Positions 8,389 to 17,776 of a stretch of DNA of 64,000 bases are shown here, piece by piece. Every line of letters begins with the position of its first letter. Within the stretch, counting starts at the first letter, position 1. Origin of the DNA: Rhodocyclaceae bacterium (lineage in GTDB: Bacteria > Pseudomonadota > Gammaproteobacteria > Burkholderiales > Rhodocyclaceae). A program made the translations under genes and the position numbers. Under the pieces are notes generated by a model, which was given only the letters and a program-made list of their open reading frames with translations, was not told where the DNA came from and did no database searches. The stretch covers positions 27,619-91,618 of the forward strand of contig JAVBXY010000031.1 in the NCBI GenBank assembly GCA_030824275.1. Reading direction: 5' to 3'.

Positions 8389-11049
8389 TCAGTTGCGATC
8401 CTGCTTGCGCAGACGCAGTGGGGGCACGTAGAGCGGCGGCGGTGCTTCCGGTGGAACGGCGAGTTCCTGCTGTTCGACTACGGGCGTGATGCGCTGGAGC
8501 TGGGGCGGCAGGGCGGCGAGGTCAACCCTGGGCATCAAGCTTGGCAAGATGCCCAGTGTCGTGTCGGCAGTGACGTCCTCTTCCCCGCCCATCAATTCCT
8601 CGGCCGGCGTATTCGCCAGTGAAACGACAGGGATCGGCACGACGGGGAGCGCCGCAGTGATGGTGGCGGTGGTGCGCCGCACGATAGGTGCGCAACAGGT
8701 CGACGCAAAGGCATAGTTGATTCCTGCGCCGCCGGTTGTAATGGCTGCTTGCGTCAGCGTGAAGCCGGTGAAACTGATCGTTTTGTTGGCGCCAACGGCG
8801 GCGGTATCGAAGTTTGCGGTACCGGCGCCGGTCAATGTGACGCCAGCGGGGCTGCCCTTCAGTCCGGTAAAGGTCGCCACGGTGGTGCCGTCGGCGGTCT
8901 TGTTGGCGCCATCGGGGAACACCAGCATGTATTGCGTCAGCGGACTGCCGGTGCCGGTGAAGAAAGTCGAATAGTTCGTCGGCGTGGCGTAGGAGCTCGG
9001 GTTGTAGTAGATGTTGGTCGGCGTCACGGGGTCAGGGCCCGTGGTGGTGATGAAGGTTCCCGCCAAGCCGCCATTGGTGAACTTGACCGTGCCGCCAGCT
9101 GCTCCCGGCCCGGTACCGGCAAAGCCCGCCATCAGCGTCAATCCCCGCGCCACGCCCAGAGTGGCGAGATCCTCGCCGGCGGTGACGCTGCCTCGGGTCA
9201 GCGTCATCAGCGTCGTACCGGGATTGACCGTGTTGTTCAGGTTGATATCGCGGCCGGCGCAGATGGCGATGTTGCCGTCGGTGGTCGTAATGCCCGCAGT
9301 GTTGTTGGGGGCAATCCTCAGTATGTTGACGTCGCGTCCGGCGCTCAACAGAACGCTGCCGTTGGTGGTTGTGATCAAGGCATTGACGTTGATGTCCTGT
9401 CCACAACACACCACCAGGTTGCCCTTGTTGGTCGTGATGGCCGCGTTGATGTTCACGTCGCCGGTGGCGTTCAAGGTCAGGGTTGCCGAGGTCGTCGGTG
9501 TATAGGTGAGCGCCGAGGCGACGGTGATATTGCCCAGGCCCGAGGCGGGAACGCCCGGCGCACCGGAGTTGGTTGTGGTGATGGTGATGTTGGTGCCGGT
9601 GCCTGCCTCCAATGCGGCGCGCAGGGCGGCGACATCCACCGTGGCCGCACCGACACCTGAGTTCGGTGTGAAGACGCCACCGGCCAGGGTCGCGTTGACG
9701 GTGCCGGCGCCGATGGTCACGTCGGCAGGATCGAGCAGCCACAGTCCGTGATTGCCGTTCGGTGCGCTGGCACTGACGCTGATGCCGACCACGTCCAGCC
9801 AGTGGGCGGAGGTTTCAATCAAGCCACCGTCGCCGCCCAGGGCGCCGCCACGAGCCGTGATGCTGCCGTAGGCGCGCGTTGATTCGTTGCCCCACAAAAT
9901 CACCTTGCCGCCCTTGCCATTGGTGATGGCATCAGCAGTGATGGTGGAGCCCGCGCTCATGTAGGTCGCTGTGGCATTGGCCACTGCGGGGTTCGTGCCC
10001 TGGTAGTCGCCGCCGACCAGAACGCTACCGCCACCAACGTCGCCGGAGGCATTGATGTGTGCGTCGAAGAGCCCCACGTGATGGGCGGTCAGCGTGGCGC
10101 TGCCGCCGGCGAGGCCGGTGCCCTGGCCGGAAACGTCGATCGTTCCGCTGACATTGACCGTGCCGATGTCCATGTCGCCCAGCAGCATGACGCTGCCTTT
10201 GCGATTGACGATGGTTTGCGCCTGGATCACCCCGGTGTTGTTCACCGCGCTCAGCAGCAGGTTTCCGGCTGCCTTGGCGCTCAGCAATACTTGTCCGCCG
10301 TCGGCCTGGATCAGCCCGCCGTTCTGCGCCAGCGCGTTGATCGCGCCCTGGCTTACCGTGACATTGAGCAGGCCGTCGCCGGCCACGTCGAGGGTCGCGG
10401 CGCTGCCGGCGGCCAGCGTCACGGAGCCCAGGCGGGCGACGATGATGCCTTCGTTGCTGACATTGGCGCCGAGCAGGGCGACATAGCCGCCGTCGGCATT
10501 GATCGTTCCCTGATTCAGGATCGTGGCGGTACTGTCGCCGGCAAGCTGATAGCGGCCGGCCATGAAATCGCTGTCGCTCATGGCCAGGGTGGATGCAACC
10601 AGGCCGCCGACGTTAACCTGTGCGCCGATGCCAAACAGGATGCCGTTCGGATTAAGCAGGAAGACCTTGCCGTTGGCCGACAGATTGCCGAGGATCACCG
10701 AGGGGTCCGCGCCCAGCACCCGGTTGAGCGCCACGGAACTGCTGTTGGGTTGAATGAACTGGACCGTCTCGCCCTGACCGATGCTGAAACTCTGCCAGTT
10801 GATCGCCACGTTCTGGCTCGACTGGGTGATGACCGTACTGCCGGCTGTGCTGCCGATAGTGGCGCCACCCTCTGCGACGACACCGCCCGTGGGCAGCGCC
10901 AGGGCGTTCGCTCCAAACGCCAACAGCAGGGAGGCGGCCATGCGCTTGAGCGCGAGGTGTTCGCTCCCCTTGGCATCGCCGACTGGCGATGGCTTCATGC
11001 CGGGAGGGCGACGAGTGCTGTTCCTGATGAGCAATTGGGTGGCATTCAT
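8389..11049 (-). CDS. TpsA: filamentous-haemagglutinin-type exoprotein
   Basis: 886 aa. Long basic N-terminus then a signal peptide, and the TPS secretion domain (about 50-300): GGATIGSTAGSTVITQ, VAINWQSFSIGQGETVQF, NRVLGADPSVILGNLSANG, VFLLNPNGILFGIGAQVNV. These are the classic FHA NPNG/IL motifs. The middle is a beta-helix-like repeat; the C-terminal part contains a YDG-like module (NKTADGTTVATFTGLKGSPAGVTL) followed by a Pro-rich tail. Secreted to the surface by TpsB encoded just upstream. Small for the family, with no obvious toxin tip, so an adhesin or matrix role is more likely than contact inhibition. Confidence 0.92.
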   Translation of the reverse strand: MNATQLLIRNSTRRPPGMKPSPVGDAKGSEHLALKRMAASLLLAFGANALALPTGGVVAEGGATIGSTAGSTVITQSSQNVAINWQSFSIGQGETVQFIQPNSSSVALNRVLGADPSVILGNLSANGKVFLLNPNGILFGIGAQVNVGGLVASTLAMSDSDFMAGRYQLAGDSTATILNQGTINADGGYVALLGANVSNEGIIVARLGSVTLAAGSAATLDVAGDGLLNVTVSQGAINALAQNGGLIQADGGQVLLSAKAAGNLLLSAVNNTGVIQAQTIVNRKGSVMLLGDMDIGTVNVSGTIDVSGQGTGLAGGSATLTAHHVGLFDAHINASGDVGGGSVLVGGDYQGTNPAVANATATYMSAGSTITADAITNGKGGKVILWGNESTRAYGSITARGGALGGDGGLIETSAHWLDVVGISVSASAPNGNHGLWLLDPADVTIGAGTVNATLAGGVFTPNSGVGAATVDVAALRAALEAGTGTNITITTTNSGAPGVPASGLGNITVASALTYTPTTSATLTLNATGDVNINAAITTNKGNLVVCCGQDINVNALITTTNGSVLLSAGRDVNILRIAPNNTAGITTTDGNIAICAGRDINLNNTVNPGTTLMTLTRGSVTAGEDLATLGVARGLTLMAGFAGTGPGAAGGTVKFTNGGLAGTFITTTGPDPVTPTNIYYNPSSYATPTNYSTFFTGTGSPLTQYMLVFPDGANKTADGTTVATFTGLKGSPAGVTLTGAGTANFDTAAVGANKTISFTGFTLTQAAITTGGAGINYAFASTCCAPIVRRTTATITAALPVVPIPVVSLANTPAEELMGGEEDVTADTTLGILPSLMPRVDLAALPPQLQRITPVVEQQELAVPPEAPPPLYVPPLRLRKQDRN

Positions 11050-11108
11050 TTTCGTGTTCCGTTCTTCATTGGATATTCCTGAGCCAGCGGCCGAGTGCCT
11101 TGACTCGC

Positions 11109-12776
11109 TCAGAAATATTTGACGAGCTGTATCCAGAATCGACCCGATTCATCCGGGGCAGATGTCGCTTTTTCATTACCCAGCTTTACGGCGTAGTAGA
11201 GCCTTGCCGAAAAGTTGTTGGCCTCCACCCAGCTCAGCCCGATGCCGGCGCCGCTCAGGGTCCGGGTGTTCGGCCCGGCGGCCCATGGGTGTTTGTGCGT
11301 GGTAACGCTGCCGGTATCGACGAAGCCGATCAGGTGCATCTGTCCGGGCATAGTGGTGCTGAATTTCGGCAACAGATAGCGGGCCTCCAGGGTCAGTACA
11401 TAGCCCTTGTCCGCATAGGCTTCGCCTTCCGGGTAGGCGCGCACGCCATACATGCCGCCGAGTTCCATCTTTTCCGACGAATCCAGGTTCTTCGAGGCGA
11501 CCTGGCCGTTGATGGCGGCGGAGACCGAGACCGAATCGGTCACGCGCTGTAGCCGCATGGCCCGAAAGCCGAGTTTGTCGAAATGTCCATTGGCTTTCGC
11601 CGTCGCCGCATCGATGACTCTTGCCGCCGGCGTCACGATGTCGATGTTGCCGGTGGACCAGGTGAGTCCATAGGTGCTTACCCCGCCGCCGCCGAAGCGG
11701 TCGCGCTGGTCGCCGTGGAGGCTGGCCATCAGGACCTGGGCCTTCTTGTCGGTGACTGTCGAGGTCGAATCCACCCTGTCCTGGAAGGTCTTGTCGTCGT
11801 AGGCCAGTCCGGCGTAGAGGTTGTTGTTGCGCGAACGGATCAGCGGGTAGCTGCCATAGATGCTGGCGATTTCCGCCGTGCCGTTGGCGCGCAGGCTCTC
11901 GAACTCTCTACCCAGCTTGTATTTCAGGCCGCTGTAGGCGGCACCGACCATCGCCTTGCCGACATGTATCTGATAGGAGGCACGGGCGTAGTTCAGTCCC
12001 TGTCCTGTGGTCATGACACGCAATGACGCGACGTCACCATGGCCAGTCGGGTTGTTGATATTGACGGTGGCCCCGAGGCGGTATTCACCGGTATAGCGGT
12101 TGCCCGCGTTGTCGAAATCGACTTCTCCCGAGATCAGGGGGCCCGGCGTGAGTTCGACGTTCAGATCGGAAGCGCCGACCGAAGCACCGGGAATCAAGGT
12201 CGACTTGACCTTCACACCCGGCAGATCGGACAGCAGCAGCAAGCGACTTTCCAGCGGCGCGGACTGGATCACGTCACCACTGTTCAGGCCGTCCAGATGA
12301 GACTGGGCCAGATCGTTGGAGAGCCGGGTCTGGTTGTTCAGCGTGATCGTGCCGTATTGGCCCTCGATCACGGCGATGCTCACCGCGCCATCCTGAATTT
12401 CCTGCACCGGCAGATAGGCCTGGGCCAGGAAGAAGCCGTTGCGCCGATAGTGGTTGGCGATCTTTGTCGCCATGCCGCGCAGATCGGTCAGGCTCAGTTC
12501 GCTGTCGGGCGTGAATTCCGTGATCGCCAGCAGCTCTGCTTCGGAATAGTAGCGAGCGCCGGTCACCGACAAGCGTTTGACGATGATTTTTTCCCCGGCC
12601 GCGTCGGCGATTGCCGGTTCGCTGGGGGCCGGCACCTCGACCTTGGGCTCTTCCCTCTCTGGCAGCGGAGGCGGTGGAATCTGTTGCAACTGGCTGCCGG
12701 CATCGGGTTGCTGCTGGGCAAATACGCCGGGACTCGCCAGCAACAAGGCAATGATGAGTGGTTTTGTCTTCAGCAT
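11109..12776 (-). CDS. TpsB: ShlB/FhaC-type outer-membrane transporter
   Basis: 555 aa. Start set at 12776, where AGGAAG precedes MLKTKPLIIALLLASPGVFAQ (signal peptide). POTRA domains follow (IIVKRLSVTGARYYSEAELLAI; YLPVQEIQDGAVSIAVIEGQYG), then a 16-strand barrel with typical FhaC signatures (GEVDFDNAGNRYTGEYRLGA; LTLEARYLLP) and a terminal aromatic (LVKYF). Exports the TpsA protein encoded 60 nt downstream. The remaining upstream frame to 12869 has no RBS and was excluded. Confidence 0.93.
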   Translation of the reverse strand: MLKTKPLIIALLLASPGVFAQQQPDAGSQLQQIPPPPLPEREEPKVEVPAPSEPAIADAAGEKIIVKRLSVTGARYYSEAELLAITEFTPDSELSLTDLRGMATKIANHYRRNGFFLAQAYLPVQEIQDGAVSIAVIEGQYGTITLNNQTRLSNDLAQSHLDGLNSGDVIQSAPLESRLLLLSDLPGVKVKSTLIPGASVGASDLNVELTPGPLISGEVDFDNAGNRYTGEYRLGATVNINNPTGHGDVASLRVMTTGQGLNYARASYQIHVGKAMVGAAYSGLKYKLGREFESLRANGTAEIASIYGSYPLIRSRNNNLYAGLAYDDKTFQDRVDSTSTVTDKKAQVLMASLHGDQRDRFGGGGVSTYGLTWSTGNIDIVTPAARVIDAATAKANGHFDKLGFRAMRLQRVTDSVSVSAAINGQVASKNLDSSEKMELGGMYGVRAYPEGEAYADKGYVLTLEARYLLPKFSTTMPGQMHLIGFVDTGSVTTHKHPWAAGPNTRTLSGAGIGLSWVEANNFSARLYYAVKLGNEKATSAPDESGRFWIQLVKYF

Positions 12777-12853
12777 GAGTCTTCCTGTCGTTCGCCCGGA
12801 AAAGGGATGGGCGCTAATGTCGGACAGGATGCGCAGAATCCCCGCTGCCGACA

Positions 12854-12867
12854 GTGCGGTGGCGCAC
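12854..12867 (-). promoter_or_regulatory. Candidate stress-regulon palindrome, site 9
   Basis: GTGCGGTGGCGCAC (plus strand), a perfect GTGCGNNNNCGCAC, 78 nt upstream of the tpsB start. Confidence 0.5.
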
Positions 12868-12915
12868 ATGAGGCGGCCATTGGGGACATCTACCGGGATC
12901 GTCTATTGGGAGCGT

Positions 12916-13695
12916 CTATGGGTGGCCGCGCAGGATGCTGGGGGCTACCCCGTACAGGAACAGAATGCCGCGCGTTTCGCTGTCATCGGCGCTGATGCCG
13001 GCGCCGGCATGCCGGTTCTTGGCTGCAAGAAAGCGGATCAACTCGTCGATGCCGCCGTCGCGAATGATCTCGGCGAATGAGGAACGATAGGTCGTGGTCA
13101 GGCTGATGCCGGCGATACGGATGTCGTAGACTTTCCAGCCATCGGACATTTTTTCCATGTCGTAGTCGATGCTCATCCGTTCCACGCCGGGCTTCTTGAC
13201 CGTCGATTTGACCGTGACATCGGTGTCGCCTGCTGCGAGCGCCAACGGCTTGTACTCGATGATTTCATCGCGATAGTTCACCAGCGCCGCGTAATACGTG
13301 CGGACCAGCAAGGTCTTGAACTCGGCGACGAGTGCAGCCTGTTGCTCGGGCGTGGCGAGCTTCCAGTTGCGCGCCATGGCGAGTTGCGTCATGTGAGGGA
13401 AGTCGAACAACGGCAGTATGGTTTTTTCCAGAAGTTCGGCAATGCTGGTCGAGCTTTTCCCGGCGCTCTTGCCCTCCTGCTTGAGCCGGGTGGTCACGAC
13501 CGTAGTGGCGGCGCTCAGGAGCGCATCGGGCGCGACCGCCCGTGTCGTTGTAATGGCGGGAGCTGGCGAGGACAGGCTGGCCGTACTGGTGTCCGTGATC
13601 GATGGCGCTTCTGCATGCGCAAGGCCTGTGAATCCACTGCCCAGTCCAAGGACGGTGACATGCATGGCGAAACTGGCAAGTAGTGTGGGACGCAT
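12916..13695 (-). CDS. MlaC/Ttg2D-family periplasmic protein
   Basis: 259 aa. The start at 13695 has GAGG at suitable spacing and begins a signal peptide (MRPTLLASFAMHVTVLGLGSG...AHAE). The mature part matches the Tgt2/MlaC fold: ILPLFDFPHMTQLAMARNWKLATPEQQAALVAEFKTLLVRTY, YRDEIIEY and DGWKVYDIRIAGISLTTTYRSSFAEII. The family carries phospholipids or toluene-tolerance lipids across the periplasm. No mlaA/B/D/E/F genes are nearby, so it is an orphan; it lies upstream of tpsB on the same strand. An Ala/Ser/Thr-rich linker of about 50 residues precedes the domain. Confidence 0.88.
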   Translation of the reverse strand: MRPTLLASFAMHVTVLGLGSGFTGLAHAEAPSITDTSTASLSSPAPAITTTRAVAPDALLSAATTVVTTRLKQEGKSAGKSSTSIAELLEKTILPLFDFPHMTQLAMARNWKLATPEQQAALVAEFKTLLVRTYYAALVNYRDEIIEYKPLALAAGDTDVTVKSTVKKPGVERMSIDYDMEKMSDGWKVYDIRIAGISLTTTYRSSFAEIIRDGGIDELIRFLAAKNRHAGAGISADDSETRGILFLYGVAPSILRGHP

Positions 13696-13792
13696 GGCGA
13701 AGACCTCGGTAGTTGCTACGCAGCAATGGGAGTCTTCCCCTTGGACAACGTAACGCCTATCCCGATTCTTGGCCTGACCGGCGCGACAAGCT

Positions 13793-13806
13793 GTTCGCTG
13801 TCGCAC
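13793..13806. promoter_or_regulatory. Candidate stress-regulon palindrome, site 3
   Basis: GTTCGCTGTCGCAC, one mismatch from GTGCGNNNNCGCAC, in the divergent gap: 98 nt from the mlaC-like start and 159 nt from the PA2779-like start. Confidence 0.45.
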
Positions 13807-13964
13807 ATATGCCGGCCGCAGAGCCTGATTGCTGCTGGCGTGATCGGCAGCCTTGTATGCGCCAGCGCACAGACACGGCACGGGGGCAGCGCCAAAGTCG
13901 GCACCAAGTTCTCATGCCTTTGAAGTGGGAGCGAGTCCGACCCGACCCACCACAGGAGATTGAG

Positions 13965-14318
13965 ATGAATTCCGCTTTCAAGAAAATGCTTTGCCGCTTT
14001 CTGGCCGTCGCTCTCATCACATTGCCCTTCCAGACCGGACAGGCAAGCATGATCGGTACGGACCAGGTAACCGCCGCAGCAACTGTCCAGGCAGACCGCA
14101 GTCTGGTGACCAACTACCTGAGTCGTTCGCAGACCGTCAGCGAGTTCCAGGCCCTGGGCCTGAGCGTGCAGGAAGCGAAGGATCGTGTCGACGCGATGAC
14201 CGATGCTGAAGTCGGCACCCTGGCCGGCAAGATCAGTTCGGCTCCCGCCGGTGGCGATGGCCTGGTCGTACTGGTGTTGGTCGTGTTCTTCATTTGGTAC
14301 TTCGCCTTCCGCCGCTAG
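13965..14318 (+). CDS. PA2779-family small membrane protein
   Basis: 117 aa with AGGAGATTGAG before the ATG. N-terminal signal or membrane segment (LCRFLAVALITLPFQTGQA), central TVQADRSLVTNYLSRSQTVSEFQALGLS-type family signature with QEAKDRVDAMTDAEV, and a C-terminal membrane segment (LVVLVLVVFFIWYFAFRR). The family is almost always found beside a PA2778-type cysteine peptidase, which follows here. Probably a peptide partner or substrate of that peptidase; function not established. Confidence 0.9.
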   Translation: MNSAFKKMLCRFLAVALITLPFQTGQASMIGTDQVTAAATVQADRSLVTNYLSRSQTVSEFQALGLSVQEAKDRVDAMTDAEVGTLAGKISSAPAGGDGLVVLVLVVFFIWYFAFRR

Positions 14319-14347
14319 GCAGGATTGCAAAGAACGTTCGACTGGAA

Positions 14348-15337
14348 ATGCCGTCGATGCCGGACTTTCTGGCCTGTTTTGGAAGCGCCCGCTCGATTGC
14401 GGGCGTCTTTCTGTGCCTGCTCGGCCTGGGTGGTTGCGCCTCCCTGGTGCCGCAAACCATGGGATTGCGCGATGCCTGGCCAGCGGAAGTCGCCCCTCGT
14501 GTTGAGTTGCGTGAGACCCCATTCTTCCCCCAGCAGGAATATCAGTGCGGCCCCGCCGCGCTGGCGACCCTGCTGGTTCATTCCGGCGTGCCGGTATCGC
14601 CGCAAGAGCTCGTCAAGCAGGTCTATCTCCCCGGACGCGAGGGCAGTCTGCAATCGGAAATGCTGGCCGCACCCCGTCGCCATGGCCGGGTTTCCTACCT
14701 GCTTGCACCGCGCTTCGACGACCTGCTGCGGGAGATCGCTGCAGGCAATCCGGTCCTTGTCCTGCAAGACACGGGGCTTGGCCCCCTCACCAACTGGCAC
14801 TACGCCGTGGTGGTCGGCTTCGACTATCCGGCCGGTGAGCTGTACTTGCGCTCTGGGGAAACCGCCCGGCTGGCCGTCCCGTTTACCGTCTTCGAATACA
14901 CTTGGAAAAAGAGCAATTACTGGGCAATGGTCATCCTGCCACCGGACCGCATGCCGGCTACCGCCAGCGAGTCCGCTTACCTGGCGGCGATCATGGCCAT
15001 GGAACGTGTCGCCGAGCCCGCTGCGGCGATATCGGCCTATTCGACATTCCTCGCCCGCTGGCCGGGAAACGTTCCCGCCAGCATTGCACTGGCCAACCGG
15101 CATCACGCAATGGGCCAGTTTGTTTCGGCGGAATCGGTGTTGCGGCGCGCGTTCACCCTCCATCCGGATTCCGTGCCGGTGATCAACAATCTGGCCCAGA
15201 CCCTCTCCGACATGGGGCGCAATGAAGAGGCTCTGGCGATTATCGACGGCGCGAAGGCACCTGACGATGGCCCCTTCGCTGCGGCGCTACGCGACACCCA
15301 TGCGCTGATCCTGCAATGTATTGGCCGGAATCGATAG
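14348..15337 (+). CDS. PA2778-family cysteine peptidase lipoprotein with TPR region
   Basis: 329 aa. Lipobox in CLLGLGGCAS, then a C39-like papain-fold peptidase: catalytic Cys in FFPQQEYQCGPAALATLL, His in TNWHYAVVVGFD, and Asp/Asn-side residues near GELYLRSG. The C-terminal third is TPR-like helices (AAAISAYSTFLARWPGN, AESVLRRAFTLHPDSVPVINNLAQTLSDMG). Start taken at ATG 14348, which places the lipobox about 35 residues in; ATG 14357 is also possible and the RBS is weak. The coding frame opens before the end of the PA2779 gene, so coupling is likely. Confidence 0.88.
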   Translation: MPSMPDFLACFGSARSIAGVFLCLLGLGGCASLVPQTMGLRDAWPAEVAPRVELRETPFFPQQEYQCGPAALATLLVHSGVPVSPQELVKQVYLPGREGSLQSEMLAAPRRHGRVSYLLAPRFDDLLREIAAGNPVLVLQDTGLGPLTNWHYAVVVGFDYPAGELYLRSGETARLAVPFTVFEYTWKKSNYWAMVILPPDRMPATASESAYLAAIMAMERVAEPAAAISAYSTFLARWPGNVPASIALANRHHAMGQFVSAESVLRRAFTLHPDSVPVINNLAQTLSDMGRNEEALAIIDGAKAPDDGPFAAALRDTHALILQCIGRNR

Positions 15338-15347
15338 CGCCGGCAGT

Positions 15348-15361
15348 GTGCGATATCGCAC
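15348..15361 (+). promoter_or_regulatory. Candidate stress-regulon palindrome, site 4
   Basis: GTGCGATATCGCAC, a perfect 14-bp palindrome and perfect match to the consensus, 77 nt before the RcnB/CigR-like start and 11 nt after the preceding stop. Confidence 0.55.
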
Positions 15362-15437
15362 GGACAGCGCCAAGGCGATGGATTACGCTCCCTGCGTGGC
15401 GTTTTGGCGCCATGCATTTCTACTTTGGGAGCCCATC

Positions 15438-15989
15438 ATGAAACCTGTTCACATGAAGACAAAATTTTTTACAGCCTTGTTGCTTGGAGGGATTCTTGCG
15501 GCGGGACCGGCGATGGCCGACAAACCATCGTGGGCCGGCAGCGATAAGAGTGACAAGGGTGGCAAGAACGAGCGCGGTGAGCGGCATGACGACAAACGCG
15601 AAGACAAGCGCGGTGACCGACGTGATGACGACAGGAAATCCGACCAGCGCGGCGAGCGTAATTCCGACGGCGATGGCCGCCACTTCAAGCAGCAGCAATA
15701 CACCGTCGTGCGTGAATACTACGGCGAGCAATACCGTGGTCGCCGCTGCCCGCCGGGCCTGGCCAAGAAGAACAATGGCTGCATGCCGCCAGGGCAGGCA
15801 AAGAAATGGAAAGTGGGACAGCCACTGCCGCGTGAGGTGATCTATTACACAGTTCCGGCGCCCCTGGTGGTGAAGATCGGCCCGCCCCCGTCCGGCCATC
15901 GTTACGTGCGAGTCGCTGGCGACATCCTGATGATCGCCATCGGCACCGGCATGGTGGTCGACGCGATTCAGGATCTCGGCGGAATGTAG
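15438..15989 (+). CDS. RcnB/CigR-like secreted protein
   Basis: 183 aa with GGGAG before the ATG and a signal peptide ending GPAMA. The mature protein starts with about 60 residues of Lys/Arg/Asp repeats (DKREDKRGDRRDDDRKSD), then PPGLAKKNNGCMPPGQAKKW and ends with the RcnB/CigR C-terminal signature HRYVRVAGDILMIAIGTGMVVDAIQDL. Related proteins are periplasmic factors linked to nickel/cobalt homeostasis or named as anti-virulence regulators; no metal function can be inferred here since no metal pump is adjacent. Confidence 0.82.
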   Translation: MKPVHMKTKFFTALLLGGILAAGPAMADKPSWAGSDKSDKGGKNERGERHDDKREDKRGDRRDDDRKSDQRGERNSDGDGRHFKQQQYTVVREYYGEQYRGRRCPPGLAKKNNGCMPPGQAKKWKVGQPLPREVIYYTVPAPLVVKIGPPPSGHRYVRVAGDILMIAIGTGMVVDAIQDLGGM

Positions 15990-16036
15990 GCAAGGATGCC
16001 GGGGCCTCCGGCGTCGCTCAATCAAGGAAGCAGGCA

Positions 16037-17437
16037 ATGAAGACATTTTCCGGATATGCGCAGAAATCCTGCGCATCTGCTGCGCTTTGCCTGCTCCTGA
16101 TCGCGGGGCCGGGCATGGCCGCCGAAGCGGATACGCCCATCGTCGCGGCCGTCGTCCCGGTGGCGGCAGGAGGGGCTGGACTGGGCGTGGCCATGCGCTC
16201 CGAGCAGTCCCTCTATCTGGGCGGCGGCACCCGCCACGACTTTGTTCCGCTCTACATCTACGAAGGCAAGCGCGTCTTTCTGGAGGCCTACCGCATCGGC
16301 TTGAAGTTCGAGCCGGTACCGGATGCCCGCCTGGATGCCTTTGTCGCCTATCGTTTCGAGGGCTACCCCTATGACCGCAGGCCGACCAGCCTGGCCGGCA
16401 TGGCGAGCCGCGATCCGGGCGTCGACCTCGGCATCGGCTACCAGCAGCGCAAGCCCTGGGGCACCCTGTTCGGCGAACTGCTGACCGATGCCGGCAGTGG
16501 CTCCGGCGGCAGCGAGCTGCGGCTGGGCTATCGCTACGATCTGACGCTCGGCGGTTTGCAATTGCAACCCCAATTGAGTTTCGCCGCCCGCGATGCCCGC
16601 TTGAACAATTACTACTATGGCGTGCGTGCGTCGGAAGCCACGGCGACGCGTCCGGCCTATGAGCCCGGCGGCGGCGTCAATGTCGAGCTTGGTCTGGCCG
16701 CTGCCTATCGTCTTTCCGAACGCTGGCGGCTGATCGCCGGCCTATCCGCCAAGCGCTGGGATTCCGGCGTGCGCGCCAGCCCCATCGTCGAGAACCGTAC
16801 CCAGATCGCCGGGCAGTTGGGCCTCGCCTACGATTTTTCGCCCACGCATGAAGCCTGGCCCGAAGGCCGGCCGCTGATCGTCAAGGTCTTGTACGGCAAA
16901 TCCTCCGATTGCGACGTGGCCCAGGTGATGCTGCTCAAGTGCTATTCGACCAACACGGTGGACCAGACGCGGATCGCCGCAGTCGAACTCGGTCGCCCCT
17001 TCATCGAAGGCCTGAACGGCTGGCCGCTGGATTTCGTCGGCTATGTCGGGCTCCTGCAACACAAGGAGCGCGGTTTGCAGGCGGACTCCTGGCAGGCCAA
17101 TGCCTATATGAAAGCCTATTACTACGGCTTTCCGTGGAGCGAACGGGTCCGCACCCGTCTGGGCTTCGGCGTCGGTGTTTCCTACGCCGGGCGCGTGCCC
17201 TATGTCGAAATGCGCGATCAACTGGCGCGGGGACGCAACAGCTCCCGCCTGCTGAGCTACCTCGATCCGAGCATCGACTTCAGCCTCGGTGACCTGATCG
17301 GCGTCAAGTCCATGAGCGAAACCTACGTCGGCCTTGGCGTGTCGCACCGCTCCGGCATCTTCGGTAGCTCCCGCCTGCTCGGCAATGTGAATGGCGGCTC
17401 GAACTACATCTACTCCTATGTGGAGTGGCGGATGTAG
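16037..17437 (+). CDS. MipA/OmpV-like outer-membrane barrel protein (extended)
   Basis: 466 aa, signal peptide ending GPGMAAEA. Residues about 45-270 match the MipA/OmpV family (GLGVAMRSEQSLYLGGGTRHDFVPLYIYEGKRVFLEAYRIGLKFEP, GVDLGIGYQQRKPWGTLFGELLTD). A further about 190 residues of alternating beta-strand sequence follow (GLLQHKERGLQADSWQANAYMKAYYYGFP), ending in an aromatic-rich strand (YIYSYVEWRM). The protein is longer than plain MipA proteins, suggesting an added barrel or acyl-hydrolase-like half. Located in the outer membrane; role unknown. Confidence 0.78.
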   Translation: MKTFSGYAQKSCASAALCLLLIAGPGMAAEADTPIVAAVVPVAAGGAGLGVAMRSEQSLYLGGGTRHDFVPLYIYEGKRVFLEAYRIGLKFEPVPDARLDAFVAYRFEGYPYDRRPTSLAGMASRDPGVDLGIGYQQRKPWGTLFGELLTDAGSGSGGSELRLGYRYDLTLGGLQLQPQLSFAARDARLNNYYYGVRASEATATRPAYEPGGGVNVELGLAAAYRLSERWRLIAGLSAKRWDSGVRASPIVENRTQIAGQLGLAYDFSPTHEAWPEGRPLIVKVLYGKSSDCDVAQVMLLKCYSTNTVDQTRIAAVELGRPFIEGLNGWPLDFVGYVGLLQHKERGLQADSWQANAYMKAYYYGFPWSERVRTRLGFGVGVSYAGRVPYVEMRDQLARGRNSSRLLSYLDPSIDFSLGDLIGVKSMSETYVGLGVSHRSGIFGSSRLLGNVNGGSNYIYSYVEWRM

Positions 17438-17469
17438 TAAATGCCGTGCCAAGTGGAGTCTGTATCGGG

Positions 17470-17495
17470 AAAAGTCGGCGCTGGCGGGACGGCGG
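17470..17495 (+). repeat. Dispersed ~25-bp repeat, copy 3
   Basis: AAAAGTCGGCGCTGGCGG followed by GACGGCGG, between the convergent mipA-like and DUF2442 genes. Confidence 0.85.
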
Positions 17496-17515
17496 AAATT
17501 GTGGTCTGTCCCCGA

Positions 17516-17776
17516 TTAGTCCCGATTGGACACAGCTGATTCCGCAGTGATCATTTCAGACAGCAGGGTTTCTGGGGCGATGTCCTGCTCGTTGGGCCAC
17601 GTTACCGCGCCCAATAGAATGCCTACCCGATTGAAATAATGCACGTCCCGAAGCTCGCGAAAAACGCCGTGGTCGAGATAGGGGGTCAAGTCGAAAATAC
17701 CCTTGCGACCGTCCTCGATCTCGACATAAATTCGGAAGTCCGGCAGCGGCTTGACAGTTTTTACATCCCAATACAT
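17516..17776 (-). CDS. DUF2442-like protein
   Basis: 86 aa from ATG 17776, with AAGGGG seven bases upstream. Sequence MYWDVKTVKPLPDFRIYVEIEDGRKGIFDLTPYLDHGVFREL...VTWPNEQDIAPETLL matches the DUF2442 family, small proteins often coded next to toxin-antitoxin genes. Here it follows an addiction-module antitoxin by about 70 nt, in the place where the toxin would be expected. No known biochemical activity. Confidence 0.82.
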   Translation of the reverse strand: MYWDVKTVKPLPDFRIYVEIEDGRKGIFDLTPYLDHGVFRELRDVHYFNRVGILLGAVTWPNEQDIAPETLLSEMITAESAVSNRD

